This document shows, piece after piece, positions 58,976-64,000 of a stretch of 64,000 bases of DNA; position 1 is the first letter of the stretch, and the number at the start of each line of letters is the position of its first letter. Made by a program: the position numbers and the translations under genes. The stretch is from Anaeromyces robustus. Lineage: Eukaryota > Neocallimastigomycota > Neocallimastigomycetes > Neocallimastigales > Neocallimastigaceae. The notes beneath the pieces were generated by a model, which was not told the DNA's origin, did not search any database, and saw only the letters and a program-made list of their open reading frames with translations. The stretch is taken from positions 1 to 64,000 of the forward strand of contig MCFG01000303.1 of the NCBI GenBank assembly GCA_002104895.1, written 5' to 3'.

Positions 58976-60967
58976 TTAACTATTAATACTATTATTGCGA
59001 GTATTTATTAATTGATTTTTAGACGCGTAAGGAGAAGAGGAAGTAGAAGATATATATTCATTAGATCTATTAATATCATGTAATTTTATTCTTAATAGGC
59101 CTAAAGGTGGAGAATTGACAGAAGAATTTGAACTATTACATGATTGTTTTTCAATATTATTTATTCTTCTTCTAGATAAACCAGGAGAATCTATAGGAGA
59201 TGATGAATTGTTATAATTTTGATTTTTTTGTAATGATGAATTAAAGACTATTACCCTTGATCCTTGATTATTTAGTCGACTGAAATAGATATCATAGAAT
59301 TTCTTTATAAATAAGTAATATAAAATTACTGAAGTATTGATAATTGTTCCTAATGCATTAAATAAATCCAAAACTTTAATATTAATGTCATTTTGAGTAT
59401 TAATAAATTCTATAATGATCATAAATATTGTATAAGTATATACTGGAATTCCTAAGTTCTGTTTTTATATATATATATATATATAACATATAATAAAAAA
59501 ATAAAAAATATATATGTATAATAAAATTTTAATTAAAATTTTATACATTTTTATTGTATGTTTTTATTATTTATAAAAAAAATAATAAAAAATATTAATA
59601 AAATTTTTAATATATATATTAAGAATTAAGAATATTTATATATATGTATTTACTTCTTTATATTTCTTTTCAACATGTCTAATATTATAAGATATAATAA
59701 AACCGGCCATTAATACTACAAAGTTAAATATTGTACTTTAAAATATTAAAATATATATATATATATATACAAAGTAATATATTAATTATTTATACTTTTT
59801 TTTTCTTATAGTTCATTAATATTTTATAAATATTTTTATCTCTGTTTTTAATTTTTTTTTTAATTATATATACCTTAAATTTTTAGTTGGAGGATAATGA
59901 CATTTTTGAAATTCTTTATAATCAGTAGTTAAATGAGATTCAAGACTGAAAGTATCAAAAACAATCCAAAGTAATGCTAATATCCAGTGATACAAAGTTA
60001 TTAAAATAATAGTCATATACATATAATATTTATTATTTCTAATTCTTAATGTCCTATGGCGGAAATATCTATTATTTTAAATTTTTATTATTAATATTAT
60101 TGTTAAAAAATTATTTACTCTTTTTTTTTTTTTTTTTACTTTTTAAATATTAAGATAAGAATAATTATAGATTTAGATTTGATTATAATTAATTTACATT
60201 TTATAAATTCTATATGATTTTACATAAATAGAACCAAATACTAATGAAAATCCCTTTAATAATAATATTATTATTTATGATTAATGATTAATTATTATTA
60301 TTATTAAGGAAAAAAAGAAAAAAATTAATGAAATTTATTATATATATTTACTTCTTTACATTATTTATATATTTATTTATTTATTTATTAATTTATTTAT
60401 CTATTTTATTCATTAATTTATTTAAATAAATTATACATACTGTATTGTTTAATAAGTACATCTGATAACATCTTAATACTGTTCTTTCAATTGTTAAATA
60501 TAATACATAAGTCAAACTTATGATTGAACCTACTAATATAATGATTAAAAAATCCGTACCTCCTTTTAAATTTATATATATATAAATATATATTTATATA
60601 TATAATTAATATTTGTATTTAAATTTATAATTAAAATGAGAAAAATATAAAAATAGAAATAATATTGTATAAAATTATATAACTTTTTAATAATATTATT
60701 GTAATTTTTGCTTTTTATCTTTTTACCTCCTTTAATATTTGGATGATCTCTAAGGAATATAGTTATTATAATAATCAAAAAAGTACTAAATATTAATAAA
60801 CTGGTAACGAGGTCAATAAGCATATCAATGATTTCATTTCTTTTTAATTGTTCATGTTCATTACAATATTTTCCAGTAAACTTAGTATTATTACAATTAC
60901 ATACATTATTATTAATACATTTTCCAGAATTATTACATGCTGGTACACATTTTGGTTTATAACTATA

Positions 60968-61053
<86 letters not shown>

Positions 61054-61569
61054 TAAAAAATATTATTATAAATATTATTATAAATATTATTATTATTATA
61101 AATATTACCATGATTTTAAAATAGGACTCTCAACACTTTGATATATATGATCAACAGTGTCACATTCCTGTATTTCTAATTGAATATCAATATAATTTTT
61201 TTTAAATTTCAAATATGGACCTTTTTTTTTCATTTATTGTTGTTATTGTCATTGTATTTAGTTGTATCGTTAATTTATATATCAATAAATTAATATTTAT
61301 AAAAGTATTAATATTATATTTTTAAAATTCAATTTTAATAATTTATAAATGTTATATATATAGATACCATATGTTTCAAAAAAGAATTTTAATGAATATA
61401 CTCCAGGATTCCCTATTACTATATTTTTATTTATAATTTTTTTTTAATTAATTATAAAAATATTATGAATTTAAAAATTTATATATTAATAATTATGAAA
61501 TAATTATAGTATTTAATTAATTAATTAATTTATAATAATAATAATAATAAATAATAATAAATAAATTAA

Positions 61570-61609
<40 letters not shown>

Positions 61610-61642
61610 AATAAATAATAATAATAATAATAAATAATAATA

Positions 61643-61675
<33 letters not shown>

Positions 61676-64000
61676 TAATAATAGTAATAATAACCTTTAG
61701 CTGCTGGAAATATGCAATTATCACTCCAACAATAATTTTGAACTTGACCCAATAATTTAGTATTATAAGTATCATTTATTTCTACTGAAATAAGTGCAAA
61801 ATCATCATATTTAGCATTATTTATATCAGTTTCAAATGTACGTACTAGTGACAAAAATAATAAATAGTAATAAATAAATAATAATAAATAAATAATAATA
61901 AATAAATAATAAATAATAAATAATAAATAATAAATAATAAATAATAAATAATAAATAATAAATAATAAATAATAAATAATAAATAATAAATAATAAATAA
62001 TAAATAATAAATAATAAATAATAAATAATAAATAATATATAATATATAATAAATAATAAATAATAAATAATAAATAATAAATAATAAATAATAAATAATA
62101 AATAATAAATAATAAATAATAAATAATAAATAATAAATAATAAAATATTAACTTACAATTGTTATAATCATCATAAAGTTCACCTATTATTTATTTATTA
62201 TAAGTTAATTATAGAAATATTTAAATAATAATAAATAATTTATAAAAAATTAATAAATGTAAGAAATAAAATAAATCAATATTAAAATATTTATTTAAAT
62301 CATAATTCTTAATTTATATATATATAATATATATAGTTTTTTTTTTTTTTTTATATTTACATATTATATCAGGAAGAGTGTCACCTGACAACAAAGAGAT
62401 TTTATGATTATTATAAGTATTATTAACTAATCGCATGCTAGTAGGATTTGTAGCAACATTTCCTTTAACTGATTCTAATTCTCTTAAATTTGAAACTACT
62501 GGCAAAGATTCTCTTGAATAACCATATAATGAACTTCCTTGAAGAGCATGATTATTAATAAATTTATTATTGGTCATTGTAAAATGATAATTATTAAATT
62601 CTCCTACAGAATAAACTGCACCTCCAAATCTTTTTGCTGTATTATTACGAAATAATGAATTATTACAAATAATTGTACTACCAGTATATCTTTCTAAATA
62701 TTCAAGATGAAATATTGATCCACAATCAGATGTATTATTTTCAAAAGTAGAATCTTCTATAGTATAAAGTCCAGAAGTACTTCTTAATTCATCCATAAAA
62801 AAAAATCCATCCTTAAGATAAGAATTTTTTATAGTATTATTATAAACATCTAATTTTGTGTAAACCATTATAACTCCAATATCTTTTTTTTTATATTATT
62901 TATAAAATAAAATTAAATTAATTATAATATTATTATTAATTTAAAATAAACAATACATAATATATAATAAAATATTTAAAAAATAAAAAATGAAAAAAAA
63001 AATTGTATATAATCTATACCTCCATATAAATTATCAAAAGTTGTATTATTGAAAAGAATAGTATTATATCCTTCTACTAAAAGTATAACACCTTTTTGAA
63101 CATTATCATAAGGATTTGGTTCTTTTTTACATTCATCACATGCACGTATATTCTTTATCTTTATATATTATAAAAATAAAAAAAAATTATTAAAAAAAAA
63201 TTACACATATATATAATAAAACAAATAATCAATTTAATTATACCTCACTATTAATTAAATGAAATCTTGTATTTCTCATTCTGAATAAAACTTTTTTATA
63301 ATTTAAATATTAAAAAATAAATATTTTTTTTTAATAAAATTATTATAAATTTATATATAATATAAAAAAAAATTAATTATATATTATTCCTTTTTTTTTT
63401 ATGTATATATATTTATATATATATACTAAAATATAATACCTCCTGGAGACATATAATTATTTACAAATAATTTATTCATAATTAATATAGGCTCTGTAGT
63501 TAAAGAGGTAAATTTAATATGACGATAATAATAATTATTATTATTTATTGAAATCAAAAATATACAAATATAGCATAATATAATATAATATAATATTTAT
63601 TTATTTTTTTATTTTTAATATTGATGTTTTTAAATATTTATATAAAAGTTAATTACCATCATTAATATCATCTGAAACATAACCAATAAGTTCCTTTGGT
63701 AATATTGATTTATATCCATCTACTTGAAAATTGGTGAGTCTCACTAGTGAATCACCTTGTTGATATATTAATCTTTTTATAATAATAATTTCCAATAGTT
63801 TATTATAAAAATATTATACATTAAATTATTTAGAAATAAATATTAAGTTTTTTTAATATAAATATAAATATAAATATAAATATAAATATAAATATATGAT
63901 ATGAAAATATTTACGATGTTTGATAGCCACCACAATTTATAACTTCTACACTATTAATTATTATATATTATTTTTTTTTTTTTATATAATAAATAAAATA
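58976..64000 (-). CDS. Class C (GABA-B type) GPCR with beta-helix and EGF-like ectodomain, 5' partial
   Basis: Sixteen visible exons read right to left: 63950-63915, 63772-63657, 63493-63440, 63290-63244, 63152-63020, 62882-62361, 62183-62157, 61844-61695, 61418-61368, 61220-61109, 60962-60727, ~60559-60441, 60253-60198, 60068-59874, 59735-59654, 59458-58976; about 805 codons, with the start outside the window. The ectodomain has right-handed beta-helix (PMP-like) repeats, e.g. SLFRNNTAKRFGGAVYS and NNKFINNHALQGSSLYG, then an EGF-like Cys pattern in CVPACNNSGKCINNNVCNC. Seven hydrophobic helices follow; the TM3 block GFSLVFGSIYVKSYRIYKI, preceded by a Cys, aligns with the GABA-B block around GYTLAFGAMFAKTWR, and a partner Cys lies in loop EFQKCHYPP. 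The ~95-residue C-tail is Ser/Asn-rich. There is no Venus-flytrap domain in view; the beta-helix may bind plant polysaccharide (inference). The acceptor of the exon at ~60559 could also be 60562. Confidence 0.9.
60965..61090. repeat. ATT-type microsatellite in a receptor intron
   Basis: Runs of ATT with TTTT and AAAT interruptions fill the intron between the EGF-encoding exon and the preceding exon. It gives spurious poly-Ile/Tyr reading frames. Confidence 0.9.
61862..62142. repeat. AAATAAT heptanucleotide array in a receptor intron
   Basis: About 280 bp with a 7-bp period (AATAAAT), interrupted once by TATATAATATATAAT near 62035-62050. It lies in the intron between the exons at 62157-62183 and 61695-61844. 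Confidence 0.95.

Overview
The window is very AT-rich eukaryotic DNA whose genes are split by many short GT-AG introns, with homopolymer-rich introns and intergenic spacers full of AAAT, AAT and poly-A/T tracts. The gene set points to an anaerobic gut fungus (Neocallimastigomycota): conserved fungal housekeeping genes, a centriole/flagellum protein (SSNA1) kept only by lineages with flagella, a secreted roughly 6,100-residue repeat protein that matches the description of fungal cellulosome scaffoldins, and a class C GPCR with a beta-helix ectodomain of the kind reported in these fungi. No tRNA, rRNA, CRISPR array or virus-like element was recognised.

Layout. 1-849: truncated copy of a non-autonomous DNA transposon; a complete copy with a 9-bp target duplication lies at 55934-56559. 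2820-4136 (+): ATG8. 5090-5849 (+): SSNA1. 6900-9625 (-): ALG2 mannosyltransferase, divergent from 10056-12017 (+): CHMP3/VPS24 (ESCRT-III). 13500-23797 (+): CPSF1/CFT1 in 24 exons. 23798-26631: gene-poor spacer with a long AAAT array and a perfect 29-bp-arm hairpin. 26632-45937 (+): the giant scaffoldin candidate, six short exons then one 16.8-kb exon. 47320-48360 (-): secreted BspA-type leucine-rich-repeat plus transglutaminase-like protein with catalytic residues replaced. 51754-53328 (-): unknown multi-pass membrane protein with an Asn-rich tail. 58976 to beyond 64000 (-): the GPCR, at least 16 exons, 5' end outside the window.

Exon models were built by hand from splice signals and reading-frame continuity. 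For ATG8, SSNA1, ALG2, CHMP3, CPSF1 and the scaffoldin the summed exon lengths are divisible by three from start to stop, and the GPCR phases agree across all visible exons.

Functionally the left 24 kb is housekeeping: autophagy, flagellar base, N-glycan assembly, endosomal sorting and mRNA 3' processing. The right 38 kb is accessory and surface-directed: a scaffold-like surface giant, a secreted adhesion-type protein, a membrane protein and a chemosensory-type receptor. This fits an organism that attaches to and senses plant material. The main points of interest are the scaffoldin candidate and its two-tier repeat organisation, the beta-helix/EGF/7TM receptor, and the predicted dead transglutaminase fold.
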